From Pseudomonas lurida (GTDB lineage: Bacteria > Pseudomonadota > Gammaproteobacteria > Pseudomonadales > Pseudomonadaceae), in contig NZ_JAAMRE010000019.1 in NCBI RefSeq assembly GCF_013522705.1, positions 46,424 to 110,423 of the forward strand: a DNA stretch of 64,000 bases. The letters are read 5' to 3'. Each line of letters opens with the position of its first letter. Position 1 is the stretch's first letter. Under the pieces are notes generated by a model. That model searched no databases, was not told the DNA's origin, and saw only the letters and a list, made by a program, of their open reading frames with translations. Of the stretch, positions 1 through 8,402 are shown piece by piece. Made by a program: the position numbers and the translations under genes.

Positions 1-308
1 AATGCATGCCGCATCTGGAGGAGATCCGCGAGATCGTCGCCAACTACGATATCAAGCTGCGCAACTCGGACCGCCCGCAGGATGACCAGCAGGGTCGCCA
101 ACGCCGGGCGGGCAGTGGGGCGTCGAGTGTTTCGGTGACGGTCAGTATCGGCGTCGCCGAGCGCCAGGTGGAGCAGCGTACGCCCGAAGAGGTGCTCAAA
201 TCCGCCGACCAGGCACTGTACGCAGCGAAGGGCGCGGGGCGTAACTGCGTGGTCGCGGCCGGGCAGAACCGTCGTGGCGCGGTGCGCATGCAGAGCGCTG
301 CCGGTTGA
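1..308 (+). CDS. GGDEF-domain protein, C-terminal fragment (cut by window edge)
   Basis: Only the last ~100 codons are present; the gene begins before the window. The visible part has the end of a GGDEF (diguanylate cyclase) domain: the SVTVSIGVAE strand, followed by a helix with SADQALYAAKGAGRN, which is the usual C-terminal signature of this fold. GGDEF enzymes make cyclic-di-GMP, which controls biofilm and motility. The catalytic GG(D/E)EF loop lies upstream and cannot be seen, so activity cannot be judged. An insertion of charged residues (about 35 residues in, rich in R, Q and D) precedes SVTVSIG and is longer than usual. The ORF ends with TGA at 306-308, 90 bases before the next gene. 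Confidence 0.85.
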   Translation, partial: CMPHLEEIREIVANYDIKLRNSDRPQDDQQGRQRRAGSGASSVSVTVSIGVAERQVEQRTPEEVLKSADQALYAAKGAGRNCVVAAGQNRRGAVRMQSAAG

Positions 309-398
309 CTGATGGCGGTGTATTCAGCGGCCCTACAGTGATTGAACGACGCGCGGGCCGGCAGTAGGTTGGAGCCATCTGCCGCCGGAGACATCGCC

Positions 399-2171
399 AT
401 GCCTGAGTACAAAGCTCCCCTGCGCGACATGCGCTTTCTGATCGACAACGTATTTGATTTCCACGGCCACTACGCCGCATTGGGCGCGACGGACGCGAGC
501 CCGGATATGGTCAGTGCAATCCTTGAAGAGGGTGCGAAATTCTGTGAGAACGTGCTGTCGCCCCTCAACCGCAGCGGCGATGAAGAGGGCTGCCACTTCG
601 ACAATGGTGTGGTGACCACACCCAAAGGCTTCAAGGAAGCCTTCGCCCAGTACGTGGAAGGCGGCTGGCACGGAGTAGCGGCCGACCCGGCCTACGGCGG
701 CCAGGGCTTGCCGCAGTCCCTGGGCCTGGTGCTCAGCGAGATGATCGGCTCCAGCAATACCTCGTGGGGCATGTACCCAGGCCTGACCCACGGCGCCATG
801 TCGGCGATTCACGCCCACGGCACGGCCGAGCAGAAGGACACCTACCTGAGCAAGCTCACCGCCGGCGAATGGACCGGCACCATGTGCCTGACCGAGGCCC
901 ATTGCGGCACCGACCTGGGCCTGATCAAGACCCGCGCCGTGCCCCAGGCCGATGGCAGCTATGCCGTCACCGGCAGCAAAATCTTCATCTCGGCCGGCGA
1001 GCACGACCTGAGCGCCAATATCATCCATCTGGTGCTGGCCAAGCTGCCGGACGCGCCGGCGGGCACCAAAGGTATTTCGTTGTTTATCGTGCCCAAGTTC
1101 CACGCCGATTCCGGCGAGCGCAACGCGGTGCACTGCGGCTCCATCGAACACAAAATGGGCATCAAGGCATCGGCCACGTGCGTGCTCAACTTCGATGGCG
1201 CCAAAGGCTTCCTGATCGGTGAGGCCAACAAAGGCCTTAACTGCATGTTCACCATGATGAACCACGCGCGACTGGGCACCGGCATGCAAGGCCTGTGCAA
1301 CGGCGAGGCGAGTTTCCAGGGCGCCATCAAGTACGCCAATGACCGCCTGCAGATGCGCTCGCTGACCGGCGCCAAAGCCCCGGACAAAGCCGCCGACCCG
1401 ATCATCGTGCACGCCGACGTGCGACGCATGCTGCTGACCATGAAAGCCTTCAACGAAGGCAATCGCGCACTGGCCTATTTCACCGCGCAGCTGCTGGACA
1501 CCGCCCATCTGAGCGACGATGCCGCCCAGCGCCAGGAAGCTGAAGACCTGCTGGCCTTTCTGACACCGATCTGCAAGGCCTTCATGACCGATACCGGATT
1601 GGAGGTGACCAACCTCGGCATGCAGACCTTCGGCGGCCACGGCTACATTCGCGAATGGGGCATGGAGCAACTGGCACGGGATGCACGCATCGCGCCGATC
1701 TATGAGGGCACCAACGGCATCCAGGCCCTCGACCTGCTGGGCCGCAAGGTGCTTGGCAGCCAAGGCAGGCTGCTGCGCGGGTTTACCAAAGTGGTGCATA
1801 AATTTTGCGCCGCGAATGCCGAGCACCCGCAATTCAACGCGTATGTGGCGCAGCTCAATCACCTGAACCAGGACTGGGGCGAGCTGACCACCAAGGTGGG
1901 TATGGCCGCGATGAAGAACCCGGACGAAGTGGGCGCGGCGGCTGTGGATTACTTGATGTACAGCGGCTACATCATCCTCGCCTATCTGTGGTTGCGCATG
2001 GCCATTGCCGCGCAGGCCCACAGCGACGGTGAGTTCGCCACGGCCAAGCTGGCCACCTGCGAGTTCTACTTTAAACGCCTGTTGCCGCGTACCTCCACCC
2101 ATCGCGCGGCCGTGGAAGCAGGCAGTGACTGCCTGATGAGTCTGCCTGCGGAGGCATTTCTGCCTGGATGA
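399..2171 (+). CDS. Acyl-CoA dehydrogenase, first of a tandem pair
   Basis: 590-residue FAD-dependent acyl-CoA dehydrogenase of the long (about 600 aa) bacterial type used in fatty acid or related acyl-CoA oxidation. The short KAPLRDMRF N-terminus, the FAD/substrate segment MCLTEAHCGTDLG, the SIEHKMGI region and the catalytic glutamate in IYEGTNGIQ (about residue 436) are all present, followed by the extra C-terminal helical domain typical of this subfamily. I chose ATG 399 because a GGAG lies 8 nt upstream and the protein then aligns with its downstream paralogue; an in-frame ATG at 342 would add 19 residues with no counterpart. The substrate chain length cannot be read from sequence. Confidence 0.93.
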   Translation: MPEYKAPLRDMRFLIDNVFDFHGHYAALGATDASPDMVSAILEEGAKFCENVLSPLNRSGDEEGCHFDNGVVTTPKGFKEAFAQYVEGGWHGVAADPAYGGQGLPQSLGLVLSEMIGSSNTSWGMYPGLTHGAMSAIHAHGTAEQKDTYLSKLTAGEWTGTMCLTEAHCGTDLGLIKTRAVPQADGSYAVTGSKIFISAGEHDLSANIIHLVLAKLPDAPAGTKGISLFIVPKFHADSGERNAVHCGSIEHKMGIKASATCVLNFDGAKGFLIGEANKGLNCMFTMMNHARLGTGMQGLCNGEASFQGAIKYANDRLQMRSLTGAKAPDKAADPIIVHADVRRMLLTMKAFNEGNRALAYFTAQLLDTAHLSDDAAQRQEAEDLLAFLTPICKAFMTDTGLEVTNLGMQTFGGHGYIREWGMEQLARDARIAPIYEGTNGIQALDLLGRKVLGSQGRLLRGFTKVVHKFCAANAEHPQFNAYVAQLNHLNQDWGELTTKVGMAAMKNPDEVGAAAVDYLMYSGYIILAYLWLRMAIAAQAHSDGEFATAKLATCEFYFKRLLPRTSTHRAAVEAGSDCLMSLPAEAFLPG

Positions 2172-2290
2172 CTTAAAAATACCAATCAGTCACAAGTGGA
2201 CCCTATGTGTCTCAAAAGTTGTTCGGTTACACTCGGGGCCTGTAAAACCGATCCTACCGAATCACTTTTTACGTTCTAACGAGGTTTGCC

Positions 2291-4069
2291 ATGGCTGATT
2301 ACAAAGCGCCGCTGCGGGATATGCGCTTCGTCCTCAACGAAGTGTTCGAGGTTGCCGACACGTGGGCCCAACTGCCGGCATTGGCGGACAGCGTGGACGC
2401 CGAAACCGTTGAGGCGATCCTCGAAGAAGCCGGCAAAGTCACTGCCAAATCCATCGCCCCGCTCAGTCGCGGCGGCGATGAGCAGGGCTGCCGCTGGGCG
2501 GACACGGCGGTGTCCACCCCGGATGGTTTTCCACAGGCCTACAAAACCTACGCCGAAGGCGGTTGGGTGGGGGTGGGCGGCGATCCTGCGTTTGGCGGGA
2601 TGGGCATGCCCAAGGCAGTGTCGGCCCAGGTTGAAGAGATGATCAACTCGTCGAGCCTGGCCTTCGGCCTGTACCCGATGCTGACCTCCGGCGCCTGCGT
2701 GTCGATTGCGACTCACGCCACCGAAACGCTCAAGGCCACTTACCTGCCGAAAATGTATTCGGGCGAGTGGGCCGGTTCCATGTGCCTCACCGAAGCCCAC
2801 GCCGGCACCGACCTGGGGATTATTCGTACCAAAGCCGAGCCGCAGGCGGACGGTTCCTACAAGGTCAGCGGAACCAAGATCTTTATCACCGGCGGTGAAC
2901 ACGATCTGACCGAAAATATCATCCACCTGGTGCTGGCCAAGTTGCCTGACGCCCCGGCCGGGCCCAAGGGCATCTCGCTGTTCCTGGTGCCCAAGTTCAT
3001 GGTCAATGCCGATGGCAGCCTGGGTGCGCGTAACCCGGTGAGCTGCGGTTCCATCGAGCACAAGATGGGTATCCAGGCCTCCGCCACCTGCGTGATGAAT
3101 TTCGACGAAGCCGTGGGTTACCTGGTGGGCGAGCCTAACCGTGGTTTGGCGGCGATGTTCACGATGATGAACTACGAGCGCCTGGGCGTTGGTATCCAAG
3201 GCCTGGCATCCGGTGAGCGTTCCTACCAGAACGCCATCGAGTACGCGCGTGACCGCTTGCAGAGCCGCGCGCCGACCGGCGCCCAGGCCAAGGACAAAGT
3301 GGCTGATCCGATTATCGTCCACCCCGACGTGCGTCGCATGCTGCTGACCATGAAAGCGTCGAACGAAGGTGGTCGTGCGTTCTCCACCTACGTGGCGACT
3401 CAACTGGATATCGCCAAGTTCAGCGACGACGCCGCAGCCCGCGAGCGCGCCGACAACCTGGTGGCTTTGCTCACGCCGGTGGCCAAGGCGTTTCTCAGCG
3501 ACCTGGGCCTGGAAACCACCGTGCTTGGCCAGCAGGTGTTTGGTGGCCACGGTTACATCCGCGAATGGGGCCAGGAGCAACTGGTGCGCGATGTGCGTAT
3601 TACGCAGATCTACGAAGGCACCAATGGCATCCAGGCCCTGGACTTGATGGGACGCAAGATCGTCGGCAGTGGCGGCGCGTTCTATCGCTTGTTTGCCGAC
3701 GAAATCCGCCAGTTCACCGCCAACGCCGGGCCTGAGCTGGGCGAATTCATCCGCCCGCTGAATGCGGCGGTGGATAACCTGGATGAGTTGACCGCCTGGG
3801 TGCTTGATCGCGCCAAGACCAACCCCAACGAAATCGGCGCGGCGTCGGTGGAGTATTTGCATGCGTTTGGTTACATGGCGTATGCCTACATGTGGGCGCG
3901 CATGGCCAAGGCCGCGTGGGGCAAGGAGGGCGAAGACGATTTCTACGCCAGCAAATTGGGCACCGCGCGCTTCTACTTTGCGCGCCTGTTGCCGCGTATC
4001 CACTCGTTGAGTGCGTCGGTAAAAGCCGGGAGCGAATCGCTGTTTTTGCTGGATGAAGCCCAGTTCTAA
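2291..4069 (+). CDS. Acyl-CoA dehydrogenase, second of a tandem pair
   Basis: 592-residue paralogue of the preceding gene, sharing the same start (KAPLRDMRF), the same MCLTEAHAGTDLG motif, SIEHKMGI and the catalytic YEGTNGIQ (Glu about residue 442). Start ATG 2291 has a good GAGG upstream (AACGAGGTTTGCC). It is separated from the first copy by 119 bases that may hold its own promoter, so the pair need not be one transcript. The close similarity suggests an old tandem duplication with later specialisation for different acyl-CoA substrates (inference). A strong terminator follows at 4255-4283. Confidence 0.94.
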   Translation: MADYKAPLRDMRFVLNEVFEVADTWAQLPALADSVDAETVEAILEEAGKVTAKSIAPLSRGGDEQGCRWADTAVSTPDGFPQAYKTYAEGGWVGVGGDPAFGGMGMPKAVSAQVEEMINSSSLAFGLYPMLTSGACVSIATHATETLKATYLPKMYSGEWAGSMCLTEAHAGTDLGIIRTKAEPQADGSYKVSGTKIFITGGEHDLTENIIHLVLAKLPDAPAGPKGISLFLVPKFMVNADGSLGARNPVSCGSIEHKMGIQASATCVMNFDEAVGYLVGEPNRGLAAMFTMMNYERLGVGIQGLASGERSYQNAIEYARDRLQSRAPTGAQAKDKVADPIIVHPDVRRMLLTMKASNEGGRAFSTYVATQLDIAKFSDDAAARERADNLVALLTPVAKAFLSDLGLETTVLGQQVFGGHGYIREWGQEQLVRDVRITQIYEGTNGIQALDLMGRKIVGSGGAFYRLFADEIRQFTANAGPELGEFIRPLNAAVDNLDELTAWVLDRAKTNPNEIGAASVEYLHAFGYMAYAYMWARMAKAAWGKEGEDDFYASKLGTARFYFARLLPRIHSLSASVKAGSESLFLLDEAQF

Positions 4070-4254
4070 AGGCGTGGAGGGCGTGTAAGCAATCTCTTAC
4101 ATGACGTGCTGCTAATCGTCCTCTATCGCCACATTGGATCCATCGATAATCTACTTCACATGGACGTCGCGCAGGAAGCGCAAAGCAACAACACGGACAC
4201 GTAGGATTCTGCCAGGACGGCGGAGTGAAATGGATGTCAGGGAAACAGTCTGCA

Positions 4255-4283
4255 AAGCCCCGCTTCGGCGGGGTTTTCTTTTG
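4255..4283. terminator. Bidirectional terminator between acyl-CoA dehydrogenase and LysR gene
   Basis: GCCCCG-CTTCGG-CGGGG hairpin followed on the plus strand by TTTTCTTTT. On the minus strand the same stem is followed by a weaker CTTTGC. It sits between two genes whose 3' ends face each other. The rest of the 4070-4295 gap shows no gene; a small GTAAG/CTTAC inverted repeat lies near 4085-4100. Confidence 0.85.
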
Positions 4284-4295
4284 CCCGCGAAAAAG

Positions 4296-5195
4296 TCAGG
4301 CCGGCGTCTGCGGGGCGTTCATCACGTCTTCGAGCAAGGTGCGCAGCAAGGCCATCGTTGCCTGCTGGCGCTGCACATCACGGCACACCAACCCGACTTT
4401 GAGCGGCACCCGTGGTTCGCTCAAGGGTTTCCATAGCAGTGACTGACTGTTGTGCTCATCCTGGGAGCGTCCCGGCAGCACCGTCGCCAGCCGCGTATGA
4501 GGCAAGCTGTCGAGAATCCCCACCATGGTATTGAGCTCGGCCTGCACCTGCGGACGCCGTCCGAGGTTGGCGAGCTGGCCTTGCCAGATCTGCCGAATCT
4601 GAAACTCCTCCCCCAGCAGCAACATCGGCAACTCAGCCGCCTGCTTCAACGAGACCTTTTTGAATTCCCGCAAAGGATGGTCCTCGGGGATGACCACTTT
4701 CAGCTCATCTTCGTACAGCAACACGCCTTGCAACCCAGGCTGACGTGGCGGCAGGTAGCTGATGCCGATGTCCAGCGAGCCGTTGAGCAGGCGCCGTTCA
4801 ATCTCCAGCCCGGTCAATTCATAGATCTGCACCACCAGGTGCGGTTGGGCTTTGCGCACCCGTTCGAGCATCTGCGGCACCAGGCTGGTGTGCACGGTCT
4901 GCAGCACACCGATGGCCAACGTGCGCAACGCCTGGCCTTTGAAGTGACGCAACGCTTCGACGGCGTGCTGCATGCCATCGATCAACGGCAGTGCATGGTT
5001 GTAGAGCGTGTGCGCAGCCAGGGTTGGCAGCAGGCGTTTGCTGCTGCGCTCGAACAGGCTGACGTCCAGGTGCTGCTCCAAATGACGGATCTGCTGTGAC
5101 AACGCCGGTTGGGAAATCGACAGGCGTTCTGCAGCCCGGCCCACATGGCCTTCTTCATACACCGCGACGAAATAACGCAGTTGCTTAAAATCCAT
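4296..5195 (-). CDS. LysR-family transcriptional regulator
   Basis: 299 residues, the usual LysR length. The N-terminus MDFKQLRYFVAVYEEGHVGR followed by AERLSISQPALSQQIRHLE is the classical LysR winged helix-turn-helix (about residues 1-60), and the rest is the periplasmic-binding-like effector domain. It is transcribed divergently from the class III aminotransferase gene at 5393 and shares its 197-base upstream region, so it probably controls that gene (a common arrangement; inference). From memory, the P. fluorescens B16 pqq locus is described with accessory genes pqqH, pqqI and pqqJ, to which this gene and the next two may correspond. I did not verify this, so no symbol is given. Confidence 0.93.
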   Translation of the reverse strand: MDFKQLRYFVAVYEEGHVGRAAERLSISQPALSQQIRHLEQHLDVSLFERSSKRLLPTLAAHTLYNHALPLIDGMQHAVEALRHFKGQALRTLAIGVLQTVHTSLVPQMLERVRKAQPHLVVQIYELTGLEIERRLLNGSLDIGISYLPPRQPGLQGVLLYEDELKVVIPEDHPLREFKKVSLKQAAELPMLLLGEEFQIRQIWQGQLANLGRRPQVQAELNTMVGILDSLPHTRLATVLPGRSQDEHNSQSLLWKPLSEPRVPLKVGLVCRDVQRQQATMALLRTLLEDVMNAPQTPA

Positions 5196-5344
5196 AAGGT
5201 TTGCTTATCGAAAAAGCTGGAAAAACGAAATGGCCCAGGGCCCTCGAGACGCCTAGTCTAGCGCCTATTCGCAGGGCTTACAGGGCCGAATCGAGCAATG
5301 AACAGCGTTCACGTTGATAGCGTTTATATAGGCAACTCAAAAAA

Positions 5345-5386
5345 CCTCCAGCCCGTGGGTGGGCAAGGTTCACTTGCCGCTGGAGG
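5345..5386 (+). promoter_or_regulatory. 5' UTR hairpin that sequesters the aminotransferase Shine-Dalgarno
   Basis: CCTCCAGC at 5345-5352 pairs perfectly with GCTGGAGG at 5379-5386, and inside it GGCAAG (5362-5367) pairs with CTTGCC (5373-5378) around a 5-nt loop. The right outer arm contains the GGAGG that serves the GTG start at 5393, so the folded RNA would hide the ribosome-binding site. No T-run follows, which argues against a simple terminator. Confidence 0.6.
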
Positions 5387-5392
5387 TGAAGT

Positions 5393-6658
5393 GTGAATCT
5401 GTTCACCTTGCGCCGTCCCGCGCCGAGCCTGGATGACCTGGTGCTCGAAGTGTCACCCGGTGAACCGTCCGGTGATGCGCTGATGCCCACCGTCGCCAAG
5501 CCCCCGCAAGTATTCGTGCGCGGACAGGGTTCCTGGTTATGGGACAGTGACGACCGCGCCTATCTCGATTTCAGCCAGGGCAATGCCGCCAATAGCCTCG
5601 GCCACAGCCCACAGGTGCTGATCAAGGCGCTTGCCGACCAGACCCAGGCATTGATCAACCCCGGCATGGCCCTGCACAACCGTACGCAACTCAGTCTGGT
5701 CGAACGCTTGTGCCATCGCACCGGCAGCGACCAGGCTTACCTGCTTAACAGCGGCGCGGAGGCGTGCGAGGCGGCGATCAAGCTGGCGCGTAAATGGGGC
5801 CAACTGCATCGCGGTGGGGCTTACCGCATCATCAGTGCGAGCAACGCGCGACACGGTCGCAGCTTCGCGGCGCTCGCGGCCTCCACCGGCGCCCAGGAAA
5901 ACCGTTTCGAGCCGCAGTTGCCCGGCTTCAGCCACGTACCCTTCAACGACTTGCCAGCACTGCACGCCGCCGTGGACGCCCAGACAGTGGCCATCATGCT
6001 TGAGCCGATCCAGGGTGCCGGGGTGGTGCCGGCGACCGAGCACTATCTTGAGGGCGTCGAACGGCTGTGCCGGGAATTGGGGATTCTGCTGATCCTCGAC
6101 GAGGTGCAAACCGGCATGGGGCGTTGCGGGACGTTACTGGCCGAGCAGCACTATGGGGTGCGCGCCGACATCATCACCCTGGGCAAAGGCTTGGGCGGCG
6201 GTGTGCCGTTGGCGGCGCTGCTGGCGCGGGGCAACGCCTGTTGCTTCGATCTGGGCGAGCTGGAAGGCACCCATCATGGCAATGCGCTGATGGCGTCGGC
6301 CGGTGCCGCGGTGCTCAACAACGTGCTGGAGCATGGTTTTCTTGAGCACGTGCGTGAGTCCGGCCTCTATCTGGGCGAGGGCCTGGCGCGCCTGGCTTAC
6401 CGTTATGACCATGGCGCACCGCGCGGCCAGGGCCTTCTATGGGGGCTGACGTTGTCGGAAGAATCCGCGGATGCGGTGGTCAATGCGGCTTTACATGAAG
6501 GCCTGATCCTCAGCGCCCCGCAGCCCGACTGCCTGCGCTTCACCCCCGCGCTGACCGTGAGCAAAAGCAACATCGACGAAATGCTCCTGCGCCTGGCCCG
6601 CGCTTTCTCCCGCGTGCGCACCGCGCAATTGCAATGCCGCAAAGGCATCGCTGTTTAA
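5393..6658 (+). CDS. Class III (ornithine/acetylornithine-type) PLP-dependent aminotransferase
   Basis: 421 residues. Fold-type I class III aminotransferase motifs: LNSGAEACEAAIKLAR (phosphate-binding region), LILDEVQTGMGRCG (Asp contacting the PLP ring nitrogen) and TLGKGLGGGVPLAALLA with the PLP-binding lysine at about residue 265. The family moves an amino group from an omega- or alpha-amino donor such as acetylornithine, ornithine or 4-aminobutyrate; the true substrate cannot be told. The GTG start at 5393 has GGAGG 6 nt upstream, inside a hairpin (5345-5386). Being next to the pqq genes and a divergent LysR regulator suggests a local regulatory link but no proven part in PQQ synthesis. 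A strong terminator follows. Confidence 0.9.
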   Translation: MNLFTLRRPAPSLDDLVLEVSPGEPSGDALMPTVAKPPQVFVRGQGSWLWDSDDRAYLDFSQGNAANSLGHSPQVLIKALADQTQALINPGMALHNRTQLSLVERLCHRTGSDQAYLLNSGAEACEAAIKLARKWGQLHRGGAYRIISASNARHGRSFAALAASTGAQENRFEPQLPGFSHVPFNDLPALHAAVDAQTVAIMLEPIQGAGVVPATEHYLEGVERLCRELGILLILDEVQTGMGRCGTLLAEQHYGVRADIITLGKGLGGGVPLAALLARGNACCFDLGELEGTHHGNALMASAGAAVLNNVLEHGFLEHVRESGLYLGEGLARLAYRYDHGAPRGQGLLWGLTLSEESADAVVNAALHEGLILSAPQPDCLRFTPALTVSKSNIDEMLLRLARAFSRVRTAQLQCRKGIAV

Positions 6659-6692
6659 CCCGATTTCCTGAACCGTCTCGCGGTATACGCAG

Positions 6693-6731
6693 CACCCCCA
6701 GCCTGATTTTTTTGGCTGGGGGTGTTTTTTT
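6693..6731 (+). terminator. Strong intrinsic terminator after the aminotransferase gene
   Basis: Perfect 11-bp stem CACCCCCAGCC (6693-6703) / GGCTGGGGGTG (6714-6724) followed by seven T residues. The loop is itself T-rich, so the hairpin could also work on the minus strand. Confidence 0.93.
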
Positions 6732-6839
6732 GCCTGATTGTTAACGCATAGCTCCGTGCCAGATCCCACTGAACCCTCACGAACACCCAAGGTCGATTAG
6801 CTACACGGCTCACACGAGCCGATTGATTGGAGCTGACCC

Positions 6840-6998
6840 ATGGATTTCATTCGCATCATCATCGCCATTCTGCTGCCGCCACTGGGGGTGTTTCTGCAAG
6901 TGGGCTTCGCCGGCGCGTTCTGGCTGAATATTCTGCTGACCCTGTGCGGTTACATCCCAGGCATCGTCCACGCGGTGTACATCATCGCCAAGCGTTAA
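6840..6998 (+). CDS. Small Pmp3/YqaE-type membrane protein
   Basis: 52-residue protein. It starts MDFIRIIIAILLPPLGVFLQ and contains the PPLGV-(~10)-FWLNILLTLCGYIPGIVHA pattern of the Pmp3/YqaE (UPF0057) family: two membrane helices joined by a short turn with conserved Pro and Gly, ending in a basic IIAKR tail. Relatives in yeast, plants and bacteria help with membrane potential and salt or cold stress. ATG 6840 follows TTGGAG with 7-nt spacing. A CTACAC box at 6801-6806 resembles a stationary-phase (RpoS) -10 element, and a small GGCTC-ACAC-GAGCC hairpin follows it. The stop lies only 5 bases from the convergent end of pqqE. Confidence 0.88.
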   Translation: MDFIRIIIAILLPPLGVFLQVGFAGAFWLNILLTLCGYIPGIVHAVYIIAKR

Positions 6999-7003
6999 GG
7001 CCC

Positions 7004-8155
7004 TCAGCCTTTCGCGATCAGGCGTGAGTTGCGCTCATTGCGAAAGGCCAGTTGCTCGATGGTCTGGGTGGCGTGTTCGGCTTCTTCCCGCGCCTTGAGG
7101 ATGAGGCCGTGATGCTCGGACTTGCTGCACACCGGGTCGGCATTGCTGGCATCTCCCGTGAGCATGAAGGCCTGGCAACGGCAGCCGCCGAAGTCCTTCT
7201 CTTTTTCGTCACATGAACGGCACGGCTCGGGCATCCAGTCGTAGCCGCGAAAGCGATTGAAGCCAAACGAGTCGTACCAGATGTGCTGCATGCTGTGGTC
7301 GCGCACATTGGGAAATTGCACCGGCATTTGTCGGGCGCCGTGACACGGCAGGGCAGTGCCGTCCGGCGTCACCGTCAGAAAGATACTGCCCCAGCCATTC
7401 ATGCAGGCCTTCGGGCGTTCCTCGTAGTAATCCGGCGTCACGAAGATCAGTTTGCACGGGTGGCCTTCGGCTTCGAGCCTGGCGCGGTATTCATTGGTGA
7501 TGCGCTCGGCGCGTACCAGTTGCTCCTGAGTCGGTAACAGACCCACACGATTGAGCTGCGCCCAGCCATAGAACTGGCAGGTGGCGAGTTCGACGAAGTC
7601 CGCTTCCAGGGCGATGCACAGCTCGATGATGCGGTCGATCTTGTCGATATTGTGCCGATGGGTGACGAAGTTGAGCACCATCGGGTAGCCGTGTGCTTTC
7701 ACCGCGCGGGCCATTTCCAGCTTTTGCGTGAAGGCCTTTTTCGAGCCGGCCAGCAGGTTGTTCACCTGTTCGTCGCTGGCCTGGAAGCTGATCTGGATAT
7801 GGTCCAGGCCGGCTTTCTTGAAGTCGCTGATCTTCTGCTCGGTCAGGCCGATGCCGGAGGTGATCAGGTTGGTATAGAAGCCTAGCCTGCGCGCCTCGCC
7901 GATCAGCTCGGCAAGGTCTTGTCGCACCAGCGGTTCACCGCCGGAAAACCCCAGTTGCGCGGCGCCCATCTCGCGGGCTTCGCGAAACACCTTGAACCAT
8001 TGCTCGGTGCTCAGCTCTTTGCCCTGCTCGGCGAAGTCCAGCGGGTTGGAGCAGTACGGGCATTGCAGCGGGCAGCGGTAGGTCAGTTCGGCCAATAGCC
8101 AAAGCGGCAGGCCAATCGGCGGTTTTTCAGGCAAGGGTAATCCAGTGCTCTGCAC
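7004..8155 (-). CDS. pqqE: PQQ biosynthesis radical SAM enzyme PqqE
   Basis: 383 residues. PqqE forms the carbon-carbon bond between Glu and Tyr side chains of the PqqA peptide, the first step of PQQ assembly, with PqqD as chaperone. The radical SAM CxxxCxxC motif is at residues 28-35 (CPLQCPYC). The C-terminal SPASM-type cysteines are visible in CMNGWG, TALPCHGAR and CRSCDEKEKDFGGCRC, binding further iron-sulfur clusters. I take the GTG at 8155 as start: GGAGG lies 6 nt upstream and the protein then begins just before the conserved GLPLWLLAELTYRC. The ORF is open further upstream, but that part lies wholly over pqqD. The gene overlaps pqqD by 29 nt, suggesting translational coupling. It is the last gene of the cluster. 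Confidence 0.95.
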   Translation of the reverse strand: MQSTGLPLPEKPPIGLPLWLLAELTYRCPLQCPYCSNPLDFAEQGKELSTEQWFKVFREAREMGAAQLGFSGGEPLVRQDLAELIGEARRLGFYTNLITSGIGLTEQKISDFKKAGLDHIQISFQASDEQVNNLLAGSKKAFTQKLEMARAVKAHGYPMVLNFVTHRHNIDKIDRIIELCIALEADFVELATCQFYGWAQLNRVGLLPTQEQLVRAERITNEYRARLEAEGHPCKLIFVTPDYYEERPKACMNGWGSIFLTVTPDGTALPCHGARQMPVQFPNVRDHSMQHIWYDSFGFNRFRGYDWMPEPCRSCDEKEKDFGGCRCQAFMLTGDASNADPVCSKSEHHGLILKAREEAEHATQTIEQLAFRNERNSRLIAKG

Positions 8156-8402
8156 GGGCGACCTCCATGAATTGCTCGATGTCGTCGCCCAGCTCAGGCA
8201 CGCCGGGGAACTGTTCTTCGAGCGCGGCAATGATCGCCGCCACGTCGCGCTCACCGTCGATCAAGCCACCAATCAGCGCGGCGCTGTCATTGAGCTTGAT
8301 CATGCCTTCGGGGTAGAGCAACACATGGCCTTTCTGCGCGGGCTCGTACTGGTAGCGGTAGCCCTGGCGCCAGGTCGGTTTTCTGCTGCGATCAAAGCTC
8401 AT
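8127..8402 (-). CDS. pqqD: PQQ biosynthesis peptide chaperone PqqD
   Basis: 91 residues, normal for PqqD, which binds PqqA and presents it to PqqE. Recognised by the pattern WRQGYRYQYEPAQKGHVLLYPEGMIKLNDSA followed (in pieces) by IGGLIDGERDV and the acidic helices of this small winged-helix-like RRE domain. The ATG overlaps the pqqC stop (ATGA), and its own 3' end overlaps the pqqE start, so C, D and E are translationally coupled. Confidence 0.95.
   Translation of the reverse strand: MSFDRSRKPTWRQGYRYQYEPAQKGHVLLYPEGMIKLNDSAALIGGLIDGERDVAAIIAALEEQFPGVPELGDDIEQFMEVARAEHWITLA

Noticed and set aside
333..2102. Long minus-strand ORF (589 codons) opposite the first acyl-CoA dehydrogenase
   Set aside because: Mirror of a strongly conserved plus-strand gene; composition is His/Gln/Gly-rich as expected of GC-biased antisense frames. 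The same applies to 2276-4003, 13673-14569, 20134-21849, 22391-23440, 28708-29976, 31534-33162, 55309-56865 and 58937-60787.
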